Shown in pieces: positions 1-11,407 of a DNA stretch of 64,000 nucleotides (position 1 is its first letter; the number at the start of each line of letters is the position of its first letter). Below the pieces are notes generated by a model that searched no databases, had not been told where the DNA came from, and saw nothing but the letters and a program-made list of their open reading frames with translations. The position numbers and the translations under genes are program-made. This DNA comes from Paguma larvata (lineage: Eukaryota > Chordata > Mammalia > Carnivora > Viverridae): the NCBI GenBank assembly GCA_030068075.1, contig CM057827.1, positions 68,214,500 through 68,278,499 on the forward strand. Reading direction: 5' to 3'.

Positions 1-2519
1 GCAGTTCTAAGTGACTGTAATCTCCTGGCTTCAAGAGTTTCTTGTAACTAAAATCTTGCATTTTATGGCTTTTACTTGAACTGAAAGGTTTAATCTATGG
101 TTTTCTGGTTTCAATCTTTATTCTGGACAATTAAATTTAAGGTAGACTGATCTTGAAGTAAATCAAACATGAAATAATTCTGGTTTCTTTCCCAATGTGT
201 TATTTCTTAAGGCCAGTGCAACTTACATAATGTATATTTTATAGAAAGAAGTGTGATTATCTCTGAATAATTTGATTTTTTTCATTTTTGTAGAAATTTT
301 AGACTTTTTTCAAAATCAAATTCCAGCCAAATCAGATGCTCTTAGTGTCCTTTTTATTCCAATATGGTGCATTTGTCTTTGTACAATGCCATTAGCATAG
401 GGAGAAGGTATAAAATGAGTAACTTCTTGCTGATCTGAAAGAATTAAGATAGTTTTAAAGATGACCACATGACCCCTAGAGAGGTCTTGTGACACCAAAA
501 CTCTCTGGCTTATTGCCTTGGTTTTTAGAATTCTAAGCATAGGGATCTTAAGAGAAACATCTCATTGTTGTGATAATAGGGATTAAGAAAATAAAGCACA
601 GAGATTTGCACAGCAGACTTCTCGCATCTATGGTAGCCTTACAACAAGTGTATTCATGTGCAAAAGAGGAAAGAGGGGCAGTGGAAATTCAGTTGTTTTG
701 AGGGCAGTGGCCACCCATTACTTAGCATAACTTGCCTTGCACCCCTACCTTTATTTGGTCTTTTGTCCTTCCGTTTCTCTTCTGCCCTAGTCTCTCCCAT
801 CCTCACTCTTCTCCTCCTCTTCTCTTCCTTAACCACCGTTGGCCCTCCCCAAAATGTAAATTAATTTGTGGAGAAATTGTAGTTATGTTTGGAGAAAGCA
901 GGAGAAAAATATTTGGCTCTTTCTCCCTATCTCAAGCCCTGGTTATCCCTACTGTGATTTGATTTCATTTCTAGGATTTGGAACAATAAATTTGTAGGAA
1001 ACAGAACGCCAGTTTTCTCAGTTTATTGACCTTCTGTTGAAAGCAGACACAATTTAACCAACATCTGGACAGTATTTGCCAAGGCCAACTGTAACTCAGA
1101 TCCAGGCTAGAGAATGAGTTGGTAGATTTGTTAGTTAAGCTCTTTGATGGCCTTATAAATAAGATTAAAAAAAATGAAAATAAAAAAGCCAGCTGCTGTT
1201 GGTGCCACACGAGTTTATTTTCAGCAAGTCTTATTTGAGGTGGGCTGATATACACACCACGTTTTCTTTCTGGTGCCTAAAGGAAGTTTTGTACCTTAAG
1301 AATGCTCTTGAACCCGAGTTTCTTTTACTAACTAAACTACTTACTGTCTTGGATATTGACCACCTTTGGCAGATGCCTTATCTCTTTCAAACGTTAGCTT
1401 TCTATTTATTTACAAGGACCATTATAGATTGTCACACTCTCAGATTGACCTGGTGGAGGTGATAAATGGAGGGCCTTCTGGCTACATTCAATAACTTGGA
1501 TTTGCTATGGAGGGCAAATGGAAACGGAGGAACAAATTGTTGGGGAGATGAAAACGGATTATAAAAGGTCAGTCAAGGGGCAGTAGGGGCTTATGTGTAA
1601 AGCAAAGAGTGCCTGGATCTGTCCAGGTGGTATATATATATGTGTGACCTAAGTGGCACAAAGGGGGGCATCAATCTTTGGATTTGAAGTTTTTTTTAAA
1701 AGTGATAATATATTCAAGTCCCTCATTTGTACAATTGAACTTAAAAGGCTTCTCAGTTCTACAGGCAGAGGTTGAATGGCACCTGCCATAGAGGGAAACT
1801 TGGCGGCACACTGTTCAATGGATATATTCTGCCTACTGCCTTTTTTGTGACTTTTACACCAAAACAAGTATATGAGAAAATGGTTAGATCCCAACTTCTT
1901 CTTGTAGGTAGAAAGTTTAACATTAGCTGTAAAGTGGATACCAGGCTTAAATTCCTTTTGTATCTTTTGTGGTACCTGATGTGAAAACTCTTTTTCAAAA
2001 TGTTATTTGACTTTTGTCTTCTAACTAGCGTATGCACGTGTGTGTGTAAATTGCGCATTCCTAACTGAACTTTGGGAGAGGGATGCTTTTCCTGCCATAT
2101 TCCATTATGGCAACATACCTTGGGAAGGAACCTGTTTGCTCATCCTTTGGGCAGAAAGGAGGACAGAGGGTTGTTCGGAAGGGGAATTGCTGATTCACCT
2201 TTGAGCTCGGCCAGGACGACCACTTCGTCAGAGATTGCTGAAAGAGATGGAATTTTAAAAAACTCATTTGCAGTTCACTTTCAAGTCTGGCAGGTCAAAA
2301 TTTTAGACTAAGGTTTGCAAAGCTAACTGGCTATTAACTCCTTTGATCAGAATCTAATCAAGTGCTTGTAAAACAGAAAACCACTGAAGTTCCTGAAGGG
2401 AGGATTTGATTATTGGGCAATGCCCTTGTGGGTGACCTCTGCTTTCCCTTTTCTTCTTGGCCATCTTCAATAGACACAAGTTATTCTTTCGAAGTCTCCA
2501 CAGTGACTGATTCAATTTT
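1..2519. other. Single-copy sequence, no gene or named repeat recognised
   Basis: No frame here is long or shows coding character, and I recognise no SINE, LINE or LTR. A pyrimidine-rich tract lies at about 740-850. The remainder is ordinary AT-rich intergenic or intronic sequence. Very old decayed repeats could be missed by eye. Confidence 0.6.
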
Positions 2520-3330
2520 TATCTATTCTAAAAATATTTTTCTCCCTCAGCAGAGCCTAATTCTCATATTAAAGAAGGCTGCAGAGTAAAATGGCATTAA
2601 TCTATTTCTTTGGGTAAGTAATTTTCTAACAGTGTATGAGCTCCTTGCACTTTATGACTATGAGTACCTTTATATTTACTCCTTAAAAAGCAAATGAAAC
2701 TCTATTAATGAAATAATTTGGGTAACAAATCAGTGAAACTTGCACGCAATTCGCATCCCTCTCCCATAATCAAAAGCTGGGAAAATGCATTATAGGACAT
2801 TACTTGGGTTTCTGAAATATTATTTACTAGTCATTAAAATGCAGACTGGTGGTTTTAAAATTTCTAATTCCATGTTTCTTCTAGCCACGTTTATTGCTTG
2901 TCTAAACTTCTTTTCAAATGGGTAATCTCCATTACACTTCTTTGAATTTAACTGAAGACAAAATAGCTTGCTTTTGGATGCCTCCATGTAATTACAATTT
3001 AATTTTGTCTGGTTGATATGCTAAAGATAATGGCTTCTATTTTGCAAAATGTGACCTAGCTACATGCAACACCATTGCCAGAGCGTATTTCAGATGCTTG
3101 AGCCGACTGTTCTCTCGTTTCTGCAGGGTTCGGGCTTTGAGATTTTGGCAACATTTCCATGGTTAGAACAGAAGGAAAAATTCTGTTGGTCTCTATGAAA
3201 ACTCCATTTTACCCGCTCAGGGATGTGCGTTGTGGGGCAGGAACTGGCTGATGAGCCTACATTACCTGCAAAACAGGCTGGGCTTTTCTCCCTTTTCAGT
3301 GTATTGTCCTTGAAGAATTTTGCTCATGTC
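2520..3330. promoter_or_regulatory. Candidate conserved non-coding block
   Basis: This repeat-free, AT-rich stretch has many homeodomain-type cores, including ATTAAT near 2704 and TAATTA at 2989-2994. It also holds a strong acceptor/donor pair around 2551-2613 and another acceptor-like site (pyrimidine run then CAG) near 3126. These are features often seen in developmental enhancers or non-coding exons. Conservation is inferred from appearance only, since no alignment was possible. Confidence 0.3.
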
Positions 3331-3454
3331 TTAATTATCGCCATAAGCTATAAAGGGGGATTTTAGACGCAGTGTGCTTGACCGGTCCTTATCAATGTTA
3401 AGCATTCCCAAACCCTTTTGGAGAAGAGGGTTACATTCTAATCTGAAAAGTTCA

Positions 3455-3693
3455 GTCTTCTTTCTTTTTCTTTTTCTTTTTTTTTAAAGTTTATTTATTT
3501 ATTTAGAGAGACACAGAGACAGTGTGAGCAGGGGAGGGGCAGAGAAAGAGGGAGAAGAGAGAGAATCCCAACTAGGCTCTGCACGATCAGCAAAAAGCCC
3601 AACGCAGGGCTCTCACTCACGATACCGTGAGATCATGACCTGAGTCAAAACCAAGAGTCGGACGCTTAACTGACGGAGCCACCCAGGCACCCC
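3455..3693 (-). repeat. CAN-SINE (SINEC_Fc-like)
   Basis: Read on the minus strand, it begins with the tRNA-Lys-derived head (GGTGCCTGGGTGGCTCCGTC), has the pol III B-box region and ends in an A/T-rich tail with a TTTTC-like stretch. AAGTTC at 3449-3454 recurs directly after the head at 3694, a likely target-site duplication that may extend into the following pyrimidines. Moderately diverged. Confidence 0.9.
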
Positions 3694-3904
3694 AAGTTCG
3701 TTTTTCTAACTTGAGATATTCATCGTCTTTTCCTATAGTTGTCATTGTTTGATCTTAAGTGGCTTTTTGTTTCCTACCATCAGGACTGTGCTGGTGTCTG
3801 GAGCAGACAGACATTGCATATAAATCTAGAAAGCGATTGTTGCATTTGGAAGGCAGAACAGCAGCTTCTGTCAGACAGTATGGTGCTCTGCAGTATGGCG
3901 AAAA

Positions 3905-4040
3905 CGGCTCTCTTTCCCTTGCAATAATCAGAAGGCGGGGGTTCTAATCCGAGATCTCTTCATTGACTTTGGGGCTTTGGGCACTGTCTTCACCTCTCTG
4001 GACATCGTGTTTCCTCAACTAACTTGACTCCAAAAATCAC
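3905..4040 (+). repeat. MIR SINE fragment
   Basis: It has the MIR core order: a B-box-like GGTTCTAATCC near 3939, then a decayed form of the 'ctttgggcactgtcttcacctc' core type, then the 'tttcctca' segment. The B-box belongs to this old SINE, not to a functional tRNA gene. Confidence 0.6.
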
Positions 4041-4759
4041 TTTCATAACTTTGCCCAATTGATTCTGGAGGGATTTAAAAATAATCACAGGCTGACTCAT
4101 TTTGGAACATTCATATTGATTTGTTTCTCCTCTCCTTTTTAACTCCCTCCCTCTAATATCTTCCTGAGGTCATTGCCAAAGAGGTGGCAACTTGACAAAG
4201 GGAAGTTGATGAAATCAGTTAAGGAGAGAGCCAGCAAACATATTGAAACATGCAAGTGAAAGCATTTGAAAATTTCCACTCTCTTCAGGAGAAAGTCCAC
4301 TAGCTCATTTAAATTCATGTGCCTACCTCATGGAGGTAAGGATGATCAAAAGGTAAAATGCCTTTCTTAAGATCCTAGTCAACCATCCAAAAAGAAAACC
4401 AAATCTTCAGCCCAGCCCAAGGTGCAGGGAACATATTAAAAATCCTTTTACATGCTGACATCAAACAAATAAATCCTAGCCCTGGCTATGACAATACAAA
4501 AAACTCCAATCTCTTAAAATCTTCCTATCCAATAGAAATTTCTCTAAACATTATGATTAGTAAAACAATAACAACAACAATGACCCCCCCAAAAAAAACA
4601 ACAAAAAATAAAGCAAAATCAAAACCTAACCAAAACAAAACTTTGGAGACTCAGCTGGGGGCTACTCATCTCCTAATGGCTCACCTTTACTCCCCCAAAT
4701 CTGTTTATCTTCTGTAACTATGGGATACAATGAAAACGAAACTCAGTTTCTTTTCATGG
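4041..4759. other. Single-copy sequence with an A-rich tract
   Basis: No gene or named repeat is recognised. An A/C-rich low-complexity run spans about 4560-4650 (CAA-type units and a poly-C to poly-A junction). Confidence 0.55.
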
Positions 4760-5310
4760 ATACTATTTGTAACTTAATACTTTATTTTTTTTTCTCTGTT
4801 TGATGACTCCACTGCTTTTCCTCATTAAATTTGACAGGCGCCAAAATGATAAAAGGGCTGAAAATGTGACCCATGTGATAATTGTTTTAGTCACACTAGC
4901 TTGACAAACAATGTAATAAAAATCATGACTTAAAAATTCAGCATGGCACTTGCGAAACATGTTATCAAGTACTGTATCAAATGCTTGAACATGTTTTTAA
5001 TTGGCAAAACTTTAATGCCATTAAGAGTTTTGCATATGCTTCAGCTAGCTTTTGTGCAGTTGAGAAAAAAATATCAATACCCATCTGTCACTGTGAGTGG
5101 AGCACATATGGTAACAGAGGACCTTAAAATACATCATATGTGGTTTCTATTACCCAAGTCACTTCAATTCCAAAAGGAGCTCAGCCACCTTGATATAGCT
5201 TTAGCTATTAGAAGTTTAATTTTGCCAATTACAGTTGTTATTTTGCATGTAACCATGACAATCTTGCCTGTATTCTTCCACTATGTGATTAACAGTCATA
5301 AATAAGAACT
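4760..5310. promoter_or_regulatory. Candidate conserved non-coding block
   Basis: Repeat-free AT-rich DNA with repeated homeodomain-like cores (TTTAATGCCATTAAG near 5011, CCAATTACAG near 5225, GTGATTAACAG near 5286). It contains a 120-codon open frame on the plus strand at 4943-5305. That frame shows no recognisable domain, and AT-rich conserved elements often contain chance frames. Enhancer is the preferred reading, as inference only. Confidence 0.25.
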
Positions 5311-5589
5311 CTGAGCATGCATGAATCCTTCTGTTTTGACTTGGATTTCTGCAATAGTAAAGGCAATGGCTCTGCTTTCAAGCAGACACCCTTCTGGGTT
5401 GGTTAAGTGATCAGTGTTGGCAAGGGTCCTTTGTAGATGCCTTCTGTCCTTTCTGGAACTGCTCTAGTTTGACTTACGGAGTCAAGTGAAAAGGGAGAGT
5501 TGAGTCAATGTTCCAGGTATTTCAAGCCAAAAATACTAATGTGAAAAGAGGAAGATACTGCTTGACATTGGGAGGGAGTTGCGTAATCA
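5311..5589. other. Unassigned sequence
   Basis: No gene or repeat is recognised between the candidate element and the L2 relic. Confidence 0.5.
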
Positions 5590-6240
5590 GATTTCATTTA
5601 TTTATCTAATGTTTACCGAATGGCTACTTTATGGCAGACATAGTGCTGCATACCAGAGGCAAAAACATACAGACTCGCGACACCTGTCTTCAAACATATA
5701 AAGGTCTAGTGAAGAGAAACTGATATATAAGCAGTGAGGTTCTAAATCTCATTATTGAAGTATCAGTCAGGAATGATTCTTAGGGGGAACTCAGAGAAAA
5801 TACGAAAGGAAAGGAAGAATGGGAAATGACCATGAGAGCCCTGGAAGAAATGCCAGCTAAAGGAAATAGAAGAGCACACATCATACCTTTGTATGAAGAT
5901 GGGAAACAGCATATGGGAGTTTTGGAATGGTGGGTAGTTCAGTGGGGATAGGAAGTGAGGGGACAGTGAAGAAAGATGGGCTGCCAAAAAGGCAGAGACT
6001 AGATCACACACAAAAAAAGAAAATTTAATTTTGAATTTGGAACTATATCTTGAAGACATCAGGGATCTTTCAATATACTCGAGTGACCAAAGGACATAGT
6101 CATGGTTCGTTTTTGTTAAAAGCACTCTGATTTGCAATGGCTTAATTGGAAGGAGCTGGCATTGGAGGCAGTGAGTTTATTTCCTGGGGACTAAGAGGTA
6201 GTGGAAGAGAGATATTAGAAGAGAGAATAAATTAGAAAAA
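5590..6240 (-). repeat. L2 LINE relic, 3' region
   Basis: In plus-strand order it shows the reverse complement of the L2 3' end: a decayed 'tatttactgagcacctactatgtgccagg' type opening at about 5590-5650. Purine-rich text follows that matches the L2 segments 'gccagatcatgtaggg' and 'actctggctgctg' in decayed form. Highly diverged, non-functional. Confidence 0.6.
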
Positions 6241-6444
6241 AAATAGATTATGGAATCTATGGGACTCAGAGTCACTTTGTTCTTCTGTACTGGTTGAATT
6301 TACCATACATTGTTTGACCTTGTCTTTGTTGGCCTTGTCAGCATTCACCCCGCCCCAGCTGCCCTTCCATGTCTGGTTAGTAGAAGGAAATGGGAACTGG
6401 AGTCAGAAAAATGCATGCTGTGCTTTTCTTTTATCCTGTCTTTC

Positions 6445-6636
6445 TTTTTTTTTTTTAGTTTATTTTCGGGGAGAGAGTGTGAGAGTAAATGAGGGAGGGG
6501 CAGAAAGATAGGGGTGGAGAGAATCCCAGTCCCAATCCCAACCCCAATGCAGGGTTCTATCCTATGAACTACGAGATCATGACCTGAACCAAGACCAAGA
6601 GTCAAATGCTTAACTGACTGAGCCACTCAGGTGCCC
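6445..6636 (-). repeat. CAN-SINE, diverged
   Basis: A T-rich tail complement at 6445-6457 is followed by the GAGAGAG region. The tRNA-Lys-like head complement (GAGCCACTCAGGTGCCC) ends at 6636. The middle is shortened and carries a simple duplication of CCCAATCCCAACCCCAATG type near 6530. No confident target duplication. Confidence 0.85.
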
Positions 6637-6959
6637 TGAATGTTGCATTTTCACATATTCAACAACATGTACCAAATTAAAGAAGAAATGTGGAATATAT
6701 AAGTGGTGCTATATTTTAATTGTAAATGAGACAGAACCCAAAATGTTTGTATTTTTCCAGTTCTTTTGTCCCAAGTTAAGGATGAAACTATCATGAACTT
6801 TTCTAAATCATTACTCATGTTGCTGATTTTGAAGTTCCTTTAAGTATTCTCAATTTGCCTTAGCAAGAAGCTCTAAGTGCCTAAGGGAGTCAGTCCTAAT
6901 AAAGTAGAAACTGAATGATCATCAGGGTTAGTGAGAAGTTTACCTCCTGTAATCAAGAC
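6637..6959. other. Unassigned sequence
   Basis: AT-rich sequence in which I see no gene, repeat or structured signal. Confidence 0.5.
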
Positions 6960-7285
6960 CCACAATAGCAATGATTTTCCTAGTTCAGGCTTAAGCAGTT
7001 CTTTGCTGGTTTAGAGACTTGACAGCCTCAGGGGCACGGTCTTCTCGCTGTACTTTGCCAGCTCTTGCTTAGTCAGTGTAATCCAAGATGGCTCACTGTC
7101 ACAGCCTCGTTCCAGCAGGTGTAAAGGGTTACAGGATTACACCTTCCTTCCTTTGAAGGGCACACGTTATTTCCTCACCCATCCAAACTACTCTATGGCC
7201 AGAAGCTGATCACATGACCACAACGAGATGCAAGGGATGATGGGAAAAGTCGTCATTGTTTTCTGGACACCTGAGCCCAGCTAAA
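6960..7285 (+). repeat. Ancient interspersed repeat, family not named
   Basis: The segment around 7080-7285 (including 'atcacatgaccacaacg' near 7209 and 'gagcccagctaaagatta') follows a pattern I recall from a dispersed mammalian repeat with CACATGGCCACACCTAGCTG and GTGCCCAGCTAAAAATT. A related copy appears to lie at 25850-26200. Class uncertain. Confidence 0.4.
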
Positions 7286-7302
7286 GATTACGTAACTTGA
7301 AA

Positions 7303-7509
7303 TTTTTTTAAAAGTTGATTCATTTTTGAGAGACAGACAGAATGTGAGTGGGGGAGGGGCAGAGAGAGAGGAAGACACAGAATCTGAAGCAGGGTCCTGG
7401 CTCCAAACTGTCAGCACAGAGCCCTATAGGGGTCTCAAACTCACAGACCACGAGATCATGACCTGAGCTGAAGTTGGACACTTAACCAACTGAGCCACCC
7501 AGGTGCCCC
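7303..7509 (-). repeat. CAN-SINE (SINEC_Fc-like)
   Basis: Complement of the felid SINE: a T-rich tail, the GGGGGAGGGGCAGAGAGAG block and the head complement GAGCCACCCAGGTGCCCC ending at 7509. One segment near the pol III B-box is shortened. Target duplication not clear. Confidence 0.9.
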
Positions 7510-7714
7510 GTGGCTTATGGAACTTTGGATGAGAATGGATCTAGGGGGACCACCAAGGATTTCTGACACAGTCCCCCTGTGATGTTTTAAGTCACCCGTT
7601 CAAAATCAGTTATGCCAGATCACAATGCTCCCTCTTCTGCATTGGTTTTCATGAGAAGTCAGTTCTTTAACAGAGCACATGACTATTTCTCATCCCTTTC
7701 AGGCATTGATTTCA

Positions 7715-7860
7715 CTTATTCAGTGGTCATTTGGTGAACATGTACCTTGTGACAGGTTATGTTATAGGAGCCAGAGATGGAAAATTAAATAAAGCTCAGT
7801 CTTTTACTCAAAAAATTTACAACTTAAAGATGGTAAAGTGGAGAGTAAGTCAGTTTTTGC
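7715..7860 (-). repeat. L2 LINE fragment, 3' end
   Basis: The text 'ggtgaacatgtaccttgtga' followed by 'gttataggagccagagatgg' is a decayed copy of the reverse-complemented L2 3' end (widespread pattern 'gagcacctactatgtgccagg ... gggatacag'). Confidence 0.45.
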
Positions 7861-8399
7861 CACAGACCATGCTGAGCGCAGTACTGTATGGCAGGCAGTC
7901 TTTTCAGAGCCCGCCACGTGGCCAGGGTCACAGAACAATTTGCTGAGATGCTGACGTGTGTGTTTTCACTTTCATTGGCAGTGGTGGGGGGTGCGGGTAA
8001 TGTTCCCTTCCCCTTCCTTTCCTATTTGCATCAGAAGGTTGAGCTGTGGAGGTCTAGTTCTAGTCTCTCTTTTAAAATGCCCCTTTTCTTCAGACAGAAA
8101 ACAGAAATTGCTCCGAGGCTTTAGTTTGGGTTTCTAGACAGATTACCTGAAAACGAGCGTTGACTTCCCTGTGGGGACAGGGATGGACTGGGGTTCTTAG
8201 AGGGTGTAACCCCTCAGAAAGAAGATGATCTTCATGTAGAACTGCTGGAGAGAGGAGATTGGTGAGCAGAGGGTAGGTGGCATGACAGGGACTTGTGTCC
8301 CACTTGAATGCTATGGCCTTTGGGGAGGCCCTTGTTAGAGTCCTCAGGGCCCTTTTAAATGATTTCACCTCTATCAGTGTCTCCTTTCACTCCACTTTG
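7861..8399. other. Unassigned sequence
   Basis: Moderately GC-balanced DNA with no supported gene. Short open frames on both strands at 7888-8368 have no recognisable domain. Confidence 0.5.
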
Positions 8400-8805
8400 A
8401 CTCCATAGCCTCCCAAGTGTTTGGTCAGCCAGGTTTGCCCCCACCCCCTGGCTTTTGTGCTTCTGTCTCATCTGTGTGGTCTGCTCTTCCCCAAGTCACG
8501 TGGCTAATCTCTGACTTGTGTCAGGTCTTTATTTACCTTCTCTGGGAGTCCTTTCCTGGCCGTTCTTTCCAAAAATGCCAACCCTTCATCCTGACTCTAC
8601 AACCTTTTCCTGCCTCATTACTTCCCCTTAGTACTGGTTATTCTTTACCTAATTTCTACTGGGAATAGAAGGAAGTAGACAATAAAGACAAATAAATTCC
8701 AGAGGAGCAGGGATTTTTGTCTGTTTTGGTCAATACTCTATCTTAGGGACAGTGCTTGATCCACAGTACGTGTTCCCTAAATATTAGATGAATGAATAAA
8801 GACCA
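8400..8805 (+). repeat. L2 LINE relic, 3' end
   Basis: It contains decayed L2 signatures in order: 'gggagtcctttcctggcc', a mid section with 'cttccccttagtactgg', then 'gcagggatttttgtctgttt', 'gacagtgcttgatccacag' and the terminal 'aatgaataaa'. Orientation is plus. A short frame across it is a by-product. Confidence 0.7.
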
Positions 8806-9261
8806 ATCCTCTATGTTCAAGCTAGACAAATAGGAAGTAGAATCTCCTTCATTTAAATTGATGATACGATTTGGACAACTGGAATCTCAGTACAAATGCT
8901 TGACTTGAGAAAGAAGCCTTCCCTAAGCTTTTGGGCAAGTGTAGCGCCTCTTGTGTGTGAACAGTTAGGAGCACAGAGCCGTATTGATTTTGATTTTTTA
9001 AAAATGAGGGAGATGTGACATTTCTTGCACCTGGGTCTTTTGAGCAAAATCTTACCAGTTCATCTTGAATGGACACAGAGACCAGCGTGGTGTCATCCCG
9101 CTCTTTCATGCCCTGGTTCTGGTGTGTCTGGAATCTGGGCCAAAAAAGTGGCATTTAAGACTTGCCAGGGTGCTAAGCTGGAAGTGAGCGATGGCAAGTG
9201 GACGGGATTGGTGATATTTTAATACCAGCCATGACTTAGTCGATGGGTTCCTGCAAATGAG

Positions 9262-9263
<2 letters not shown>
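8806..9263. other. Unassigned sequence
   Basis: No gene or named repeat recognised. Overlapping short frames on both strands (8849-9154 and 9025-9222) look accidental. Confidence 0.5.

Positions 9264-9309
<46 letters not shown>
9264..9309. repeat. (GT)23 microsatellite
   Basis: An uninterrupted GT dinucleotide run of 46 bases, directly visible. Frames reading through it give only Cys-Val or Thr-His repeats and are artefacts. It is likely length-polymorphic. Confidence 0.98.
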
Positions 9310-9310
<1 letters not shown>

Positions 9311-9839
9311 GTAAGAAACATAAAATTGCATATGTGCAGTATTGGTTAATGAATTTGATGCCTCTGTCATCGACTATGTCAGTGCTTTTCCTCCCATCCC
9401 CCTCTGTCTTGAGGCATGTGGAGGTTTTTCAATGTGCCATTGCCTTACTTTGATAAAGGAATTGGAAATAAGGCCTTTTTGCTTTTGACTTCTCCACTCT
9501 ATATAACCCGTTTTCCTCCTTTGCTCAGCATTCCCTACGGCCATACTGTGTTACAAATTGTCATCTAATGAAAGTTGTTGCCTTGTATTTTCTTTTCCCT
9601 ACCTATTCCTTAGAGAACTCAGCAAAAATAAAAGGAATTGATGAGGTTAAGATGACAAAAATAATTATCCTTTGTTTAAAAGAATCAAAGCTTACACGCA
9701 GAGACTAATTTAAGTTTATTTAATTTTCCACCGAATTGGGGAAAAAACACAATTAACTGAAAAATTCATGAAAAAGAATATTAACATTTTCAATACGTTA
9801 AGGGATCAAAACCCACCATTTATGTAATATGTACAGGGT
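9310..9839. other. Unassigned sequence
   Basis: AT-rich DNA without a supported gene or repeat. Confidence 0.5.
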
Positions 9840-10020
9840 ACCGTCTAGTAGTTCAGTAATTGAATAGAGAGATTGATTGATATTACTCATCCCATTTTAC
9901 AGGGAGAGAAACCAAGCTCTAGGGATGGTAGTAAATGCCAAAGACACATTGGTATAGAGGCACCGGCTGATTTGTATTCGGGTGTGTCTGAATCCAAAAA
10001 AACTTTCTACTCTATCCTGC
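9840..10020 (-). repeat. MIR SINE fragment
   Basis: 'cccattttacagggagagaa' at about 9891 is the reverse-complemented MIR pattern CCCATTTTACAGATGAGGAAACTGAG, followed by a decayed region ending in 'tttgtattcgggtgtgtctg'. Confidence 0.6.
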
Positions 10021-10309
10021 TGGTTTCCAAGTATCTTTAAATTCACCGTGTCAAAACTTTTGTGCTGTGCATTCTCAAGGTCCATATTTCATTTCTAAAT
10101 AAGATCATCTTTTCCTTTTGCCAGAAGTAATATATTTGATTGCTCTAGTGTTTGGTTCGTATGAATTGGTTTCCTTGTTTTCTCAATGCCATGCAGGGAT
10201 TTAAAGTTCCTTGCTGTTCAAAACAGAGATGAGTTCCTTCAATTTTGAAATTCCTACACTGAGTGAGTTTCAAAAGCAAAAACATGTTACTAGGGGCTAA
10301 GGCTCTGAA

Positions 10310-10490
10310 TCTCCATCTCATCTGCTCTATTTATTTGCTGAATAATGGTGACCACTTGGTTATTCTGTGCCTCAATATCTTCACCTGAAAAATGGGGTAA
10401 TAATATTATCAAGATAAGGATTAAATTAGTTAATATATCCTAATACAATTAAAATGTTTTGAACAGAGCCTGACATATAAAAATCACCAA
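10310..10490 (+). repeat. MIR SINE fragment
   Basis: The MIR 3' half is visible in order: 'ctgtgcctcaatatcttcac', 'ctgaaaaatggggtaataat', 'aggattaaattagttaatat', 'gaacagagcctgacatata'. Diverged but the order is intact. Confidence 0.75.
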
Positions 10491-10998
10491 AAAAGTTTAA
10501 TTTCTACTCAGACACAGCAATTATAAATAGGGCCATAGTTATAATTTTCAAGAGCCTGGGATATTAAAGTTTCATAAGTGTTCTTTCCCTCAATCTCTTC
10601 CTGTAATATGTCTCTTAAAATTAGGGCTTCCAATGCATGGATTGGTGGGTTACACAAACTAGTAAGGATGCTTTTTCACTGGAGAGTAAGACATCTGACA
10701 ATAGGGCTATCTACCTCTTTTATTTTTAAATCCATGCATTCATAATGAAAAAAAAAACAAAATTAATTGATCATCTTTCAAAGATCCTATTATACTGACT
10801 CAGTATTTTGAAAATTGGTCAATATGGCAACAAATTAAAACCTTACCTTGCCTCTCTGTGTGAACTGTTCTGGTAGGTAACCAAATAGTAACCAAATTCT
10901 TTTCACAGAATGAATGGATTTAGGCTCTAGTCCTCAATGTCTCTTACATAGGTTCAAAAAGAGAGAGACAAAGAGACAGATATGTGCTTCCATTTGTA
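10491..10998. other. Unassigned AT-rich sequence
   Basis: No gene, repeat family or structured motif recognised. Confidence 0.5.
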
Positions 10999-11007
10999 TG
11001 AACACAC

Positions 11008-11222
11008 TTCCTTATTTTTTTTAATTTAATATCTATTTTTGAGAGAGAGACAGAGCATGAGTGGGGGAGGGGCAGAGAGAGAAGGAGACGCAGAATCCAA
11101 AGTAGGCTCCAGGCTCCGAGCTGTCAGCACAGAGCCCTACGTGGGGCTTGAACCCGTGAACCATGACATCATGACCTGAGCCGAAGTCAGACGCTTAACC
11201 GACTGAGCCACCTAGACGCCCC
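11008..11222 (-). repeat. CAN-SINE (SINEC_Fc-like) with target duplication
   Basis: Full-length minus-strand copy with a T-rich tail complement and head complement GAGCCACCTAGACGCCCC. TGAACACAC is found directly before (10999-11007) and after (11223-11231), a good target-site duplication that sets the element limits. Confidence 0.95.
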
Positions 11223-11339
11223 TGAACACACCATCTTTAAAGTAGTCTCAGCAAAAACTATAACTTGTAGCGAATACAGATAGAAAAACATGTAAATCTA
11301 CACAAAAGGCATAGAATCAGGGAAATCTAGAATGAGATA

Positions 11340-11407
11340 ATCCTTCATTTTGTCAATAAATAAATTGCAAGAAATCCTTCATTTTGTCAATAAATAAATT
11401 GCAAGAA
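11340..11407. repeat. Exact 34-bp tandem duplication
   Basis: Positions 11340-11373 and 11374-11407 are identical (each begins ATCCTTCATTTTGTC and ends TTGCAAGAA). The lack of any mismatch suggests a recent event, unless it is an assembly artefact. Confidence 0.97.

Noticed and set aside
3905..3960. B-box-like GGTTCTAATCC suggesting a tRNA gene
   Set aside because: No cloverleaf can be formed around it and the following text is MIR; the box is inherited from the old tRNA-derived SINE.
4943..5305. 120-codon plus-strand frame
   Set aside because: No domain or splice context; AT-rich sequence gives such frames by chance.
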